Positions 43,686-52,571 of a DNA stretch of 64,000 nucleotides are shown here, one piece after another. The notes beneath the pieces were generated by a model. It worked only from the letters and a program-made list of their open reading frames with translations, searched no databases and was not told the origin of the DNA. This stretch comes from Winogradskya consettensis. Lineage in GTDB: Bacteria; Actinomycetota; Actinomycetes; Mycobacteriales; Micromonosporaceae. Position 1 is the stretch's first letter. Each line of letters begins with the position of its first letter. The translations under genes and the position numbers were made by a program. Where the stretch lies: positions 62,001-126,000 of the forward strand of contig NZ_BOQP01000001.1 of NCBI RefSeq assembly GCF_018332715.1, in the 5' to 3' direction.

Positions 43686-44378
43686 GTGCTCGTCACCGGT
43701 TTTCCCGCAGCTGCGCTCGGCACCAACTGTTATGTGCTGGCGACCGGTCCTGGTGAACAGGCGCTGATCGTCGACCCGGGCATCGGCGTGATCGATCAGC
43801 TCGACGAGGTGCTCGCCAAGCACCGGTTGCAGCCCGCCGCGGTGTTGCTGACCCACGGCCACTTCGACCACACGTTCTCCGTCGCGCCGGTGTGCGGTGC
43901 TCGCGGCATCACCGCGTACGTTCATCCGGCTGATCGCGAGATGCTCGCCGACCCGATGAAGGGTATGGGCATGAGCCTCGACCAGATGCTCGGTGGACGG
44001 TTCACCTACACCGAGCCGGACGACGTCGCGGAGCTGACCGACGGCGCCACGCTGAGCCTCGCCGGGTTGGAGATCACCGTCGACCACGCACCGGGCCATA
44101 CGGGCGGGTCGGTGATCTTCCGGGTGCCGGGTTCCGGCACGTCGTGGGAGGCGGAGCAGATCTGCCTCACCGGTGACGTGCTCTTCGCCGGCTCCATCGG
44201 CCGCACCGACCTGCCGGGTGGTAACACCTCCGTGATGATGACCAGCTTGCGGGAGAAGATCCTGCCGCTGGCGGACGACACGGTGGTGCTGCCCGGCCAC
44301 GGATCCGAGACGACGATCGGCCGTGAGCGCGCCCAGAACCCGTACCTGCGGGAACTGACGGCAGCGCCGGGCCTGTAA
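43686..44378 (+). CDS. Metallo-beta-lactamase fold hydrolase (glyoxalase II-like)
   Basis: A 230-residue hydrolase with the two-metal motif THGHFDH near residue 58, further ligands in DHAPGHTGG and CLTGDVLFAGSIGRTDL, and a final His in VLPGHGSETT. The opening FPAAALGTNCYVLA is typical of the actinobacterial group found just before hisS. Family members hydrolyse thioesters such as S-lactoylglutathione analogues; mycothiol-linked substrates are possible, but nothing here proves it. hisS begins 13 bases downstream. Confidence 0.9.
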   Translation: MLVTGFPAAALGTNCYVLATGPGEQALIVDPGIGVIDQLDEVLAKHRLQPAAVLLTHGHFDHTFSVAPVCGARGITAYVHPADREMLADPMKGMGMSLDQMLGGRFTYTEPDDVAELTDGATLSLAGLEITVDHAPGHTGGSVIFRVPGSGTSWEAEQICLTGDVLFAGSIGRTDLPGGNTSVMMTSLREKILPLADDTVVLPGHGSETTIGRERAQNPYLRELTAAPGL

Positions 44379-44391
44379 CTCAAGGAGCATC

Positions 44392-45723
44392 ATGAGCAAG
44401 CCCACCCCGCTGTCCGGCTTCCCGGAATACCTTCCGGCCCAGCGCATGATCGAGCAGAACCTGATCGAGCGGATCCGTTCGACGTTCGAGCTGTACGGTT
44501 TCGCGCCGCTCGAGACGCGTGCGGTCGAGCCGATGGACCAGTTGCTGCGCAAGGGCGAGACCTCCAAAGAGGTGTACGTCCTGCGCCGGCTGCAGGAGGA
44601 CCCGAACGCCGAGAAGGACGACAACGCCCTCGGGCTGCACTTCGACCTGACGGTGCCGTTCGCGCGGTTCGTGCTGGAGAATTCCGGCAAGCTGCAGTTC
44701 CCGTTCCGGCGTTACCAGATCCAGAAGGTGTGGCGCGGTGAACGCCCGCAGGAGGGCCGCTACCGCGAGTTCCTGCAGGCCGACATCGACGTGGTCGACC
44801 GGGACAACCTGCCGTTCCACTACGACACCGAGATGCCGCTGGTGGTCGGTGACGCGCTCCGGTCGCTGCCCATCCCGCCCGCGACGATCCTGGTCAACAA
44901 CCGCAAGGTGTGCGAGGGCTTCTACCGCGGCCTAGGCCTGGAGGACCCGGACGAGGTCCTGCGTACGGTCGACAAGCTGGACAAGATCGGGCCGGTGAAG
45001 GTCGCCGAGCTGCTGGTTGCCAAGGGCGCGTCGGCCGCGCAGGCGGAGGCGTGCCTGCAACTCGCGCAGATCTCCACGAGCGATGCCTCGTTCGTCGACC
45101 GGGTCCGCAAGCTGGGCGTCGACAACGACCTGCTCACCGAGGGCCTCGAGGAGCTGGCCCGGGTCGTGGAGACGGCGAACGAGCACGCTCCGGGGCTGAT
45201 CCGGGCCGAGCTCAAGATCGCCCGGGGGCTGGACTACTACACCGGCACGGTCTACGAAACCGAGCTCCAGGGGTACGAGCGCTACGGCTCGATCTGCTCC
45301 GGAGGCCGCTACGAGAACCTGGCGTCGTCGGGTAATGAGCGTTTCCCCGGCGTCGGCATCTCCATCGGTGTCTCCCGCATTCTCGGTCTGCTCTTCGGCC
45401 GGGACGCGCTGACGATCTCGCGCAGCGTCCCCACCACCGTGGTGGTCGCGCTGCCCCAGGAGGATTTGCGTGTCCGTTGCGATCAGATCGCCCGGTCGCT
45501 GCGGTCCCGCCGGATCAGCACCGAGGTCGCCCCGACGGCGGCGAAGTTCGGCAAGCAGATCCGGTTCGCCGAGCGCCGCGGCATCCCGTACGTCTGGTTC
45601 CCGGGTGCCGACGGTGAGCCGGACACCATCAAGGACATCCGCTCGGGTGAGCAGGTCGAGGCCGACGCCGCGACCTGGGAGCCCCCGGCGCAGGACCGCA
45701 CGCCGCTAGTCCAGGGCGTCTAG
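44392..45723 (+). CDS. hisS: Histidyl-tRNA synthetase
   Basis: A 443-residue class II synthetase. The ATG follows CAAGGAG. Motif 1 lies near residue 45, motif 2 is FRRYQIQKVWRGERPQEGRYREF, and the histidine-specific motifs are ARGLDYYTGTVYE and the C-terminal anticodon-binding domain (TTVVVALPQED onward). The length is normal. Its last 18 bases overlap the convergent hydrolase gene. Confidence 0.97.
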   Translation: MSKPTPLSGFPEYLPAQRMIEQNLIERIRSTFELYGFAPLETRAVEPMDQLLRKGETSKEVYVLRRLQEDPNAEKDDNALGLHFDLTVPFARFVLENSGKLQFPFRRYQIQKVWRGERPQEGRYREFLQADIDVVDRDNLPFHYDTEMPLVVGDALRSLPIPPATILVNNRKVCEGFYRGLGLEDPDEVLRTVDKLDKIGPVKVAELLVAKGASAAQAEACLQLAQISTSDASFVDRVRKLGVDNDLLTEGLEELARVVETANEHAPGLIRAELKIARGLDYYTGTVYETELQGYERYGSICSGGRYENLASSGNERFPGVGISIGVSRILGLLFGRDALTISRSVPTTVVVALPQEDLRVRCDQIARSLRSRRISTEVAPTAAKFGKQIRFAERRGIPYVWFPGADGEPDTIKDIRSGEQVEADAATWEPPAQDRTPLVQGV

Positions 45724-46239
45724 AAACTCCTCGATCGCCGTGCCGACCACCCCGAGCACCTCGGTGTAGTTGCGCAGCGGCCCCGGCACGCGGAGCGAGT
45801 GCTCGCCGTTCTCGACGGTGAGCACTCGCTTTCCCGTTGCCCGGGCGGCATCGGCGTCCCACCACTCGTCGGCCGTCCCGCAGACGAGCAGCTGCGGCGC
45901 CGTGTTGCGGGTGATCCCGTCGACCACTGCGGGCCGGGTGAGCAGTGGCGTCAGCCAGATCGCGGGCAGCGAGTGCTCGGCGGCCAGTGCGGCGGCGTAC
46001 GTCCCGAACGACTTGGCGATCACCACGGGTTGCGCGCCGGCGGGCAGCCGTCGCAGGGCCAGCTCGACATGCACCCGGACGAACGGCTCGGGGTCGACGT
46101 CGAGGTCGAGGATGCCCCGGGGTGGCGACCAGGTGACGGTCTCGATGTGCGCCTCGCGATCGCGCAGCGCCTCCCAGCCGAGATCCGGCAGGGTGGTGAG
46201 ATGCCCGGTGCCCCCGGGGACGACAATTCCCGCGATCAT
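45706..46239 (-). CDS. Small alpha/beta hydrolase family protein
   Basis: A 177-residue protein from the ATG at 46239 (a GTG at 46266 is the alternative). A likely catalytic set is Ser in VVIAKSFGTYAA, Asp in CGTADEWWDAD and His in VENGEHSLRV, the order and spacing of an alpha/beta hydrolase lacking the usual first Gly of GxSxG. The substrate is unknown. A TATATT box seven bases before 46239 suggests a leaderless transcript. It converges with hisS and is divergent from urtA. Confidence 0.65.
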   Translation of the reverse strand: MIAGIVVPGGTGHLTTLPDLGWEALRDREAHIETVTWSPPRGILDLDVDPEPFVRVHVELALRRLPAGAQPVVIAKSFGTYAAALAAEHSLPAIWLTPLLTRPAVVDGITRNTAPQLLVCGTADEWWDADAARATGKRVLTVENGEHSLRVPGPLRNYTEVLGVVGTAIEEFLDALD

Positions 46240-46278
46240 GGGGGTCAATATAGATCCTATGTGCACTCTGGGATGCCG

Positions 46279-46316
46279 TTAACGCAATGGACACGTGTCG
46301 ATACGCTGGGTGAAAT
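46279..46316 (+). promoter_or_regulatory. Possible GlnR binding site upstream of urtA
   Basis: TTAAC (46279), GACAC (46290) and GAAAT (46312) sit on the 11-base grid of the actinobacterial GlnR box (gTnAC-n6-GaAAC repeated). The third element (46301, ATACG) fits poorly. The site is 52 bases before the urtA start, and GlnR commonly controls urea and ammonium genes in actinobacteria. This was judged by eye only. Confidence 0.35.
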
Positions 46317-46368
46317 CGGCTGTTCCTAGCTTTCGGGGCACGAACCCGCGGGCGAAGGGACAAGTCCC

Positions 46369-47580
46369 ATGTCACCTGTCAGACGGACCCTCATCACGCT
46401 GCTTGCCGCCGGCCTGCTCGCCGGTGGCTGCGCCAACGATCCTTCCGGGAGCGGTGGGAGCGGCGGCGACACCATCAAGGTCGGCATTCTGCATTCGCTG
46501 AGCGGCACCATGGCCATCAGCGAGGTGACCGTACGCGACTCGGAGCTGCTCGCCATCGAGGAGGTCAACGCCGCCGGCGGCGTACTCGGCAAGAAGCTGG
46601 AGCCCGTCGTGGAGGACGGCGCGTCCGACTGGCCGACGTTCGCCGAGAAGGCGCAGAAGCTGATCAACGAGGATAAGGTCGCGACGACGTTCGGCGGATG
46701 GACGTCCGCCAGCCGCAAGGCGATGCTGCCGGTCTTCGAGCGCAACAAGGCCCTGCTCTGGTATCCGGTGCAGTACGAGGGGCTGGAGAGCTCGCCGTAC
46801 ATCTTCTACACCGGCGCGACCACGAACCAGCAGATCGTGCCCGCCCTCGACTACCTCAAGCAGCAGGGCAAGAAGTCGGTCTTCCTGGTCGGCAGCGACT
46901 ACGTGTTCCCGCGGACCGCCAACAAGATCATCAAGGCGTACGCCGCCGCGAACGGCATGACGATCTCCGGCGAGGAGTACACGCCGCTGGGGACCACCGA
47001 ATACTCGACGATCGTCAACAAGCTCGGGCAGGCCAAGCCGGACGTCGTCTTCAACACGCTCAACGGCGACAGCAACGTCGCGTTCTTCAAGCAGCTGCGC
47101 AGCGCCGGGTTCACCGCGCAGACCATGCCCACGGTGAGTGTCAGCGTCGCCGAGGAGGAGGTCACCGGCATCGGGCCCGCCAACGTCGCGGGTCACCTGG
47201 TGGCATGGAACTACTACCAGACCACCGAGGGCACTACGAACAGTACGTTCGTCAAGGCCTACAAGGCGAAGTACGGCGCGGACAAGGTCACCTCCGACCC
47301 GATGGAGGCCGGCTACAACGCCGTGAAGCTGTGGGCCGCCGCGGCGGCGAAGGCCGGCAGCGTGGACGTCGACGCCGTCAAGAAAGCCGCCGGCGGGATC
47401 TCGCTGGACCTGCCCGAGGGCAAGGTCACCATCGACGGCGAGAACCAGCACGTCTACAAGACCGCGCGGATCGGCCTCATCCAGCCCGACGGCCAGATCA
47501 AGGAGGTCTGGAACTCCGGCGCCCCGATCAAACCCGACCCCTACCTCAAGGGGTACGCCTGGGCTGCCGGGCTCTCCTGA
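46369..47580 (+). CDS. urtA: Urea ABC transporter substrate-binding protein UrtA
   Basis: A 403-residue lipoprotein with signal and lipobox LLAGGC (Cys about 21), a Gly/Ser linker, then the UrtA-type opening [31 protein letters not shown] and [15 protein letters not shown] form ligand-site segments typical of urea/short-amide binders. It delivers urea to UrtBC at the membrane. Four transporter genes follow in the standard order. The stop overlaps a 10-codon reading frame that leads into urtB. Confidence 0.93.
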   Translation: MSPVRRTLITLLAAGLLAGGCANDPSGSGGSGGDTIKVGILHSLSGTMAISEVTVRDSELLAIEEVNAAGGVLGKKLEPVVEDGASDWPTFAEKAQKLINEDKVATTFGGWTSASRKAMLPVFERNKALLWYPVQYEGLESSPYIFYTGATTNQQIVPALDYLKQQGKKSVFLVGSDYVFPRTANKIIKAYAAANGMTISGEEYTPLGTTEYSTIVNKLGQAKPDVVFNTLNGDSNVAFFKQLRSAGFTAQTMPTVSVSVAEEEVTGIGPANVAGHLVAWNYYQTTEGTTNSTFVKAYKAKYGADKVTSDPMEAGYNAVKLWAAAAAKAGSVDVDAVKKAAGGISLDLPEGKVTIDGENQHVYKTARIGLIQPDGQIKEVWNSGAPIKPDPYLKGYAWAAGLS

Positions 47581-47612
47581 TGAAAATACTCGAAGAGGGA
47601 GGCCTGTCCTGA
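47580..47612 (+). CDS. Ten-codon reading frame bridging urtA and urtB
   Basis: ATG at 47580 overlaps the urtA stop (TGATG) and its own stop at 47610-47612 overlaps the urtB ATG (TGATG). The peptide would be [10 protein letters not shown], and the GAGGGAGG inside it is also the probable ribosome site of urtB. It may couple urtB translation to urtA, or be chance. Confidence 0.3.
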   Translation: MKILEEGGLS

Positions 47613-48493
47613 TGGGAACCCTCAACCAGCTCGTCATCGGGGCGAGCATCGGGGCGGTGCTGCTGCTCGCCGCGCTGGGTCTGACGTTCACGTTCGGCCA
47701 GATGGGCGTGATCAACATGGCGCACGGCGAGTTCATCATGGCGGGGGCATACACGGCCTATGTGCTGCAACCGCTCGCCGGTGACCAGGCGGTGCTCGTC
47801 GCGCTGCCGGTCGCGTTCGCGGTCGGCGGGGTGCTGGGCCTGATCCTGGAACGGCTGATCATCCGGCGCTTCTACGGCCGCCCGCTGGACACGCTGCTGC
47901 TGACGTTCGGCATCAGCCTGATCCTGCAGCAGGCGGCCCGGGACATCTTCGGCGCGCCGAACGTGCAGGTCGACGCGCCGGGCTGGCTGACCGGGGGCGT
48001 CGACCTGGCCGGGGTGCGGATCGCGTACAACCGGCTGTTCATCCTCGTGCTCGCGATCGGGTGCGTGGTGGCGATCTCGCTCTACCTGAGCAAGCTGCGC
48101 CAGGGCCGGCGGATGCGGGCGGTGATGCAGAACAGACAGCTCGCGGCGGTCAGCGGGGTGGCGACCGGGCGCGTGGATCAGGCCACGTTCTTCATCGGCT
48201 CCGGGCTGGCCGGGGTCGCCGGCGTGGCGCTGACGTTGATCGGGCCGGTGGGGCCGACGTTCGGGACCGCGTACATAGTGGACGCCTTTCTCGTTGTCGT
48301 GGCCGGCGGCCTCGGTCAGCTGAAGGGTGCGGTGATCGCGGCCTTTGTCCTGGGCGTGCTGAACAGCTTCGTGGAATTCTGGACGGCGAACGGCGCGAGC
48401 TTCGCCAAGGTGGTCGTCTTCGCGGTGATCATCGCGTTCCTCCAGGTGAGGCCGCAGGGCATGTTCGTCCTGAAGTCGAGGGCGCTCACATGA
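47612..48493 (+). CDS. urtB: Urea ABC transporter permease UrtB
   Basis: A 293-residue permease of the branched-chain amino acid/urea (LivH) type with about eight membrane helices. Signatures are LTFTFGQMGVINMAHGEFIM, LILERLIIRRFYGRPLDTLL and the C-terminal VVVAGGLGQLKGAVIAAFVLG. It pairs with UrtC as the membrane channel. Its stop overlaps urtC by ATGA. Confidence 0.93.
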   Translation: MGTLNQLVIGASIGAVLLLAALGLTFTFGQMGVINMAHGEFIMAGAYTAYVLQPLAGDQAVLVALPVAFAVGGVLGLILERLIIRRFYGRPLDTLLLTFGISLILQQAARDIFGAPNVQVDAPGWLTGGVDLAGVRIAYNRLFILVLAIGCVVAISLYLSKLRQGRRMRAVMQNRQLAAVSGVATGRVDQATFFIGSGLAGVAGVALTLIGPVGPTFGTAYIVDAFLVVVAGGLGQLKGAVIAAFVLGVLNSFVEFWTANGASFAKVVVFAVIIAFLQVRPQGMFVLKSRALT

Positions 48494-49524
48494 GAAACAG
48501 GGCCGTATTCGCTGTCGCGGCGATCCTGCTACTGGTGGTCGCGCCGCTGGTGCTGTCGCCGTTCCGCCTCGACCTGCTCGGCAAATACCTCTGCTACGCG
48601 ATCGTCGCCGTCGGCATCTCCCTCGCGTGGGGCCGCGGCGGCATGCTGACCCTCGGCCAAGGTGTGTTCTTCGGCCTCGGCGGCTACGCGATGGGCATGC
48701 ACCTCAAACTGCAGGACGGCGAACTGCCCGACTTCATGTCGTGGAGCGGCGTCGAGGAGCTCCCGCTGCTGTGGAAACCCTTTGCCAACCCGGTCTTCGC
48801 GTTGGCGATGGTGATCGTGCTGCCGGTGCTGGTCGCGACGCTGCTCGGTCTGCTCGTCTTCCGGCAACGGGTGCGCGGCGCGTACTTCGCGGTGCTGTCC
48901 CAGGCGCTCGCGGCGGCGTTCGTCATCCTGCTGATCGGCCAGCAGGGCCTCACCGGCGGCACCAACGGGCTCACCAACTTCCAGTTCTTCTTCGGCCTCG
49001 ACCTCTACGAGGACGCGGACCGGCGGATCCTCTATCTGGTCACGGCTCTCGTGCTGGGTGCGTCTTATTTGTCGGTACGCCAACTGGTGCGCAGCCGCTA
49101 CGGACAGCTCCTCGTCGCCATCCGGGACGGCGAAGATCGCGTTCGCTTCCTGGGGTACGACCCCGCGCTCGTGAAGACGGTCGCGTTCGCGGTGTCGGCG
49201 GGGCTGGCGGGGATCGCGGGCGCGTTGTTCGTACCCCTCGTCGGCCTGTTGTCGCCCGCCAACCTGGGCATCGTCGCCTCGCTGGAGCTGCTGGTGGGCG
49301 TGGCGATCGGCGGGCGATATTCGCTGGCCGGGGCGGTCGCCGGTGCGCTGCTGTTCAACTACGCCAAGACCATCTTCAGCGAGCAGTGGCCGGACGGCTG
49401 GCTCTACGTCCAGGGGGCACTGTTCGTCGCGGTCATGGTGTGGGCACCGCGCGGCCTGGCGGGCCTGTCCCACCAGTTCCGCGACGCCCTCTCGTCCCGG
49501 CGAAAAGTCGAGGTACAAGCATGA
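48490..49524 (+). CDS. urtC: Urea ABC transporter permease UrtC
   Basis: A 344-residue LivM-type permease with about nine hydrophobic helices. Family segments include AWGRGGMLTLGQGVFFGLGGYAMGMHLK, IGQQGLTGGTNGLTNF and the EAA-like cytoplasmic loop RDGEDRVRFLGYDP. The ATG at 48490 overlaps the urtB stop, and its own stop overlaps urtD (ATGA). Confidence 0.93.
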   Translation: MRNRAVFAVAAILLLVVAPLVLSPFRLDLLGKYLCYAIVAVGISLAWGRGGMLTLGQGVFFGLGGYAMGMHLKLQDGELPDFMSWSGVEELPLLWKPFANPVFALAMVIVLPVLVATLLGLLVFRQRVRGAYFAVLSQALAAAFVILLIGQQGLTGGTNGLTNFQFFFGLDLYEDADRRILYLVTALVLGASYLSVRQLVRSRYGQLLVAIRDGEDRVRFLGYDPALVKTVAFAVSAGLAGIAGALFVPLVGLLSPANLGIVASLELLVGVAIGGRYSLAGAVAGALLFNYAKTIFSEQWPDGWLYVQGALFVAVMVWAPRGLAGLSHQFRDALSSRRKVEVQA

Positions 49525-50261
49525 GTGCGCTTCTTGAAGTACGCGGTCTCAACGTCGTGTTCTCGGGGTTCCACGCGATCACGGATCTGGACTTCACCCT
49601 GCAAGCGGGGGAGCTGCGGTTCCTCATCGGACCGAACGGCGCGGGCAAGACCACGCTGATCGACGTGATCACCGGGCTGACCAGGCCGGCGTCGGGCTCG
49701 GTGCAGTTCGCGGGCGAGGAACTGGTCGGCAAACGGGAGTACAGGATCGTGCGCGCGGGCGTCGGGCGTACGTTCCAGACCTCGGTGGTCTTCGACGAGC
49801 TCAGCGTGCTCGACAACCTCGACCTGGCAGCGGGCTTCCGCCGAAGAATGACGGGCCTGCTGCGCCGCCGCCACGGCATCTCCGACGACGTGGCCTCGGC
49901 GCTGGACACGATCGGCCTCGGCGACCTGGCCGACCGCCCGGCCGGGGTGCTGTCCCACGGTCAGCGCCAATGGCTGGAGATCGGCATGCTGGTCGTGCAA
50001 CGCCCCCGCCTGCTCCTGCTCGACGAGCCGGTCGCGGGCATGAGCCGCGACGAACGCGACCGCACCGGCGAACTGATGCAGTCGGTGGCCAAGGACCACA
50101 CGGTCCTGGTGGTGGAGCACGACATGGCGTTCCTGCGCCGTTTCGCCAGCACGGTCACGGTCCTGCACGAGGGCCGATTGTTGTGCGAGGGGACGGTCGC
50201 CGAGGTGCAGGCCGACCCCCGGGTGCAGGAGGTCTACCTCGGACGCAAGGAGAGGGTCTAG
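49521..50261 (+). CDS. urtD: Urea ABC transporter ATP-binding protein UrtD
   Basis: A 246-residue ABC ATPase (LivG-type). Walker A is GPNGAGKTT, the Q loop is RTFQTSVVF, the signature is LSHGQRQWLEIG, Walker B is LLLLDEPVAG, and the switch His is in VVEHDM. It energises urea import together with UrtE. It overlaps urtC by four bases and its stop touches the urtE ATG (TAG then ATG). Confidence 0.93.
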   Translation: MSALLEVRGLNVVFSGFHAITDLDFTLQAGELRFLIGPNGAGKTTLIDVITGLTRPASGSVQFAGEELVGKREYRIVRAGVGRTFQTSVVFDELSVLDNLDLAAGFRRRMTGLLRRRHGISDDVASALDTIGLGDLADRPAGVLSHGQRQWLEIGMLVVQRPRLLLLDEPVAGMSRDERDRTGELMQSVAKDHTVLVVEHDMAFLRRFASTVTVLHEGRLLCEGTVAEVQADPRVQEVYLGRKERV

Positions 50262-50957
50262 ATGCTCGAGGTCAAGGACCTGCACGTCGCGTACGGCCGG
50301 GCCCGCGTCCTGTTCGGCGTGGACCTCCAGGCGCCCCCGGGCTCCCTGGTCTGCCTGATGGGCCGCAACGGCGTCGGCAAAACCACCCTGCTCAAGGCCG
50401 TCATGGGCGTCCTCCCGGCCCGCCAGGGCACAGTGCTGTTCGACGGCAGGGACATCACCAGGGCCCACGTCCACGCGCGGGTCCGCGCCGGCCTCGGCTA
50501 CGTCCCCCAGGGCCACGAAACCTTCCCCCAGCTCACCGTCGCCGAGAACCTCCAGGTGGCCCGCGAGTCCACCCCGAAGGCCCGCCCCGGCACCCTCGAC
50601 GAGGCACTGGACCTCTTCCCAGCCCTGCGCGGCCTGCTCAAACGCCGCGCAGGCTTCCTCTCCGGCGGCCAGCAACAACAACTCGCCATCGCCCGAGCCC
50701 TGGTCACCGAGCCGAGAATGCTCCTCCTCGACGAGCCGACCGAGGGCATCCAGCCATCCATCGTCCAGGAGATCGAAGCCGCAATCCGCCAACTCCACGC
50801 CACGGGCCTGACCATCCTGCTGGTCGAGCAATACCTCGAACTGGCCCTCCGCCTGGCCGACCACTTCGTCATCCTCGACGCCGGCGAGGTCGTCCGAGCC
50901 GGCGCCGCCACCGAACTCCACAACGACGAGGGGGTACGCCGCCTCCTGGCCGTCTGA
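50262..50957 (+). CDS. urtE: Urea ABC transporter ATP-binding protein UrtE
   Basis: A 231-residue ABC ATPase (LivF-type). Walker A is MGRNGVGKTTLLK (the GRNGVGKT form is typical of UrtE), the Q loop is GYVPQGHETFPQLTV, the signature is LSGGQQQQLAIARAL, Walker B is LLLDEPTEGIQPSIV, and the H loop is LVEQYLELAL. It is the last gene of urtABCDE; no urease structural gene follows directly. Confidence 0.94.
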   Translation: MLEVKDLHVAYGRARVLFGVDLQAPPGSLVCLMGRNGVGKTTLLKAVMGVLPARQGTVLFDGRDITRAHVHARVRAGLGYVPQGHETFPQLTVAENLQVARESTPKARPGTLDEALDLFPALRGLLKRRAGFLSGGQQQQLAIARALVTEPRMLLLDEPTEGIQPSIVQEIEAAIRQLHATGLTILLVEQYLELALRLADHFVILDAGEVVRAGAATELHNDEGVRRLLAV

Positions 50958-51444
50958 CCACAGTGGCCTGCCGGCGAGCTGCAATGCGTCGTGGCAGGGG
51001 CCGTTTCCGTGCGGCGGTCGCGTCGTTCCGGCTGCCCGACGTCCGGCGGTGCCGAAATGGGCGGCGATGACGGCTGGAGCTGGTCAACGGCACGAAGTTG
51101 CGCCGAAACGAGCTGTGTCGCAATCTTCTGCGGCGTCAGGTGTCAAGCGCAGGCCAATCGCGTCTGGCCGGGAAACACATGCTTTTGCTGTCAGACGCGA
51201 TTGGCCGGATTTGACAGACCACACCGCAGAAAGTTCTCGCATCCCGGTGTCCGGCGCAACATTCAGCCTCGCGGCATGGACTGCAGCACCTGGCGGGTTT
51301 CGTGACCATCGACCGTGACACCCACCAGTCGGGCGACTTCATGGGTGGACAAGTGGGCCGCACACGGCACGACGATCCGTGTCCGGGACGCCACCGGCAT
51401 CGGCCAGGGAAAGGTGATCCGCCGGGTCCGAACTACTCAGGGCC
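50958..51444. other. Gene-free stretch after urtE containing a large imperfect inverted repeat
   Basis: No convincing gene is seen in these 490 bases; reading frames on both strands are short and mirror each other. The middle (51097-51260) is a long inverted repeat described separately. Confidence 0.6.
51097..51260. repeat. 164-bp nested inverted repeat, possible MITE-like element or structured RNA
   Basis: Four pairs of matching blocks are nested in order: 51152-51166 with 51192-51206 (15 bp, GGCCAATCGCGTCTG), 51141-51146 with 51211-51216 (6 bp), 51126-51133 with 51224-51231 (8 bp), and 51097-51105 with 51252-51260 (9 bp). The loop (51167-51191) is GC-poorer. No transposase and no clear target duplication were seen. 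Confidence 0.7.
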
Positions 51445-51510
51445 CTAGGGAAGGTCGAAGAGCATGCAGGTGGAAGTGGTGTGGGCGATCAGGCGGCCGT
51501 CGGCGAGGGC
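51445..51510 (-). pseudogene. Remnant duplicate of a thioesterase C-terminus
   Basis: Just beyond the thioesterase, in another frame, 22 codons read ALADGRLIAHTTSTCMLFDLP and stop. This repeats the intact gene's own end (AGRLVAHATSSCMLFEMP). It is probably the leftover 3' end of a tandem paralogue lost by recombination. The intact gene's last eight codons now run out of frame through this copy. Confidence 0.7.
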
Positions 51511-52019
51511 TGTGACGGCATCTCGAACAGCATGCAGCTGGATGTGGCGTGCGCGACCAGGCGGCCGGCGGAGTCGGTCATGCGGGCCTCGGCGAGGGCG
51601 GTGCGGCGGCCGCGCTGCAGGACCGAGCCGGTGGCGGTGATCATGCCGGAGGCGAGGGTGACGGCGCGCAGGAACTTCACGTTGAGGTCGAGGCTGGTGT
51701 AGCCGACCCCGGCGGGCAGGGTGCTGTGCACCGAGCAGGCCGCGGCGGTGTCGAGCAGCGTCGAGAGCACGCCGCCGTGGACCGTGCCGAGCGGGTTGTA
51801 GTGGAACTCCTGGGGGCGGACGCCGACCGTGACGCTGCCCTCGACGACCTCGAACTTCTCGATGTCCATCAGGTGCATGATCGGGGGAGCGGGGACCTCG
51901 CCGCGGGACATGGCCTGGAGCAGTTCGAGGCCGGAGCGGTTGCCGAGCAGGGCGGCGTTCTGCGCCGGGTCCGACCACCCGAAGGTGCGGGTCCGGGTCT
52001 CGTCCTGAGTCTGGGTCAT
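51489..52019 (-). CDS. PaaI-type hotdog-fold thioesterase
   Basis: A 176-residue acyl-CoA thioesterase-like protein. The ATG at 52019 begins MTQTQDETRTRTFGWSDP. The hotdog core reads FHYNPLGTVHGGVLSTLLDTAAACSV (the HGG motif with the nearby Asp is characteristic) followed by YTSLDLNVKFLRAVT. The substrate is unknown; phenylacetyl-type or aromatic acyl-CoA esters are common for the family. The C-terminal SQPSPTAA is read through a duplicated tail and may not be ancestral. It is divergent from an HxlR regulator with 55 bases between starts. Confidence 0.88.
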   Translation of the reverse strand: MTQTQDETRTRTFGWSDPAQNAALLGNRSGLELLQAMSRGEVPAPPIMHLMDIEKFEVVEGSVTVGVRPQEFHYNPLGTVHGGVLSTLLDTAAACSVHSTLPAGVGYTSLDLNVKFLRAVTLASGMITATGSVLQRGRRTALAEARMTDSAGRLVAHATSSCMLFEMPSQPSPTAA

Positions 52020-52074
52020 GGACGCAGGTTGGCAGGACTGGCTGCATCTGTCAACGAGACCTAGGCTGGCGGGT

Positions 52075-52560
52075 ATGACCCAGACCACAGCACGCCCCGA
52101 GGCACTGGACTGGTCCGTCGATACCTGCACGATCGGCCGCGCGATGGAGGTTCTGGGGGAGAAGTGGACCCTGGAGGTGCTCCGGGAGGTGTTCAACGGG
52201 ATCCGGCGCTTCGCGGACATGCGCGAGCGCACCGACATCCCCCGGCAGGTCCTCACCAACCGGCTCCACTCCCTGGTGGCGTGCGGGGTGCTGCGCCGCG
52301 AGCCGTACCAGGAGCCCGGGGCGCGGGTCCGCCACGAGTACCGGCTGACCGCGAAGGGACTGGACCTCTACCCGGTGCTGGTCGCGGTCAAGGAATGGGG
52401 CGACCGGTATCTCGCCGAGCCCGAGGGGCCGCCGCTGACCATGGTGCACCGGGAGTGCGGTGCCGAGATCCACGGCGAGCTGCACTGCGGGAGCGGGCAC
52501 GCCGTCACGGCGTACCGTGAGATCGTGCCTCGTCCCGGACCCGGCGCGCAGCGGCGATAG
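52075..52560 (+). CDS. HxlR-family transcriptional regulator
   Basis: A 161-residue regulator. The winged helix-turn-helix has the family hallmarks CTIGRAMEVLGEKWTLEVLREVF, RFADMRERTDIPRQVLTNRL and LVACGVLRREPYQ, with Cys near residue 15, a redox or electrophile-sensing site in some members. A C-terminal extension has CGAEIHGELHCGSGH, a possible metal-binding or redox Cys/His cluster. It is divergent from the thioesterase, which it may control, and 11 bases upstream of the exporter gene. Confidence 0.9.
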   Translation: MTQTTARPEALDWSVDTCTIGRAMEVLGEKWTLEVLREVFNGIRRFADMRERTDIPRQVLTNRLHSLVACGVLRREPYQEPGARVRHEYRLTAKGLDLYPVLVAVKEWGDRYLAEPEGPPLTMVHRECGAEIHGELHCGSGHAVTAYREIVPRPGPGAQRR

Positions 52561-52571
52561 GCTCTCCGGCC

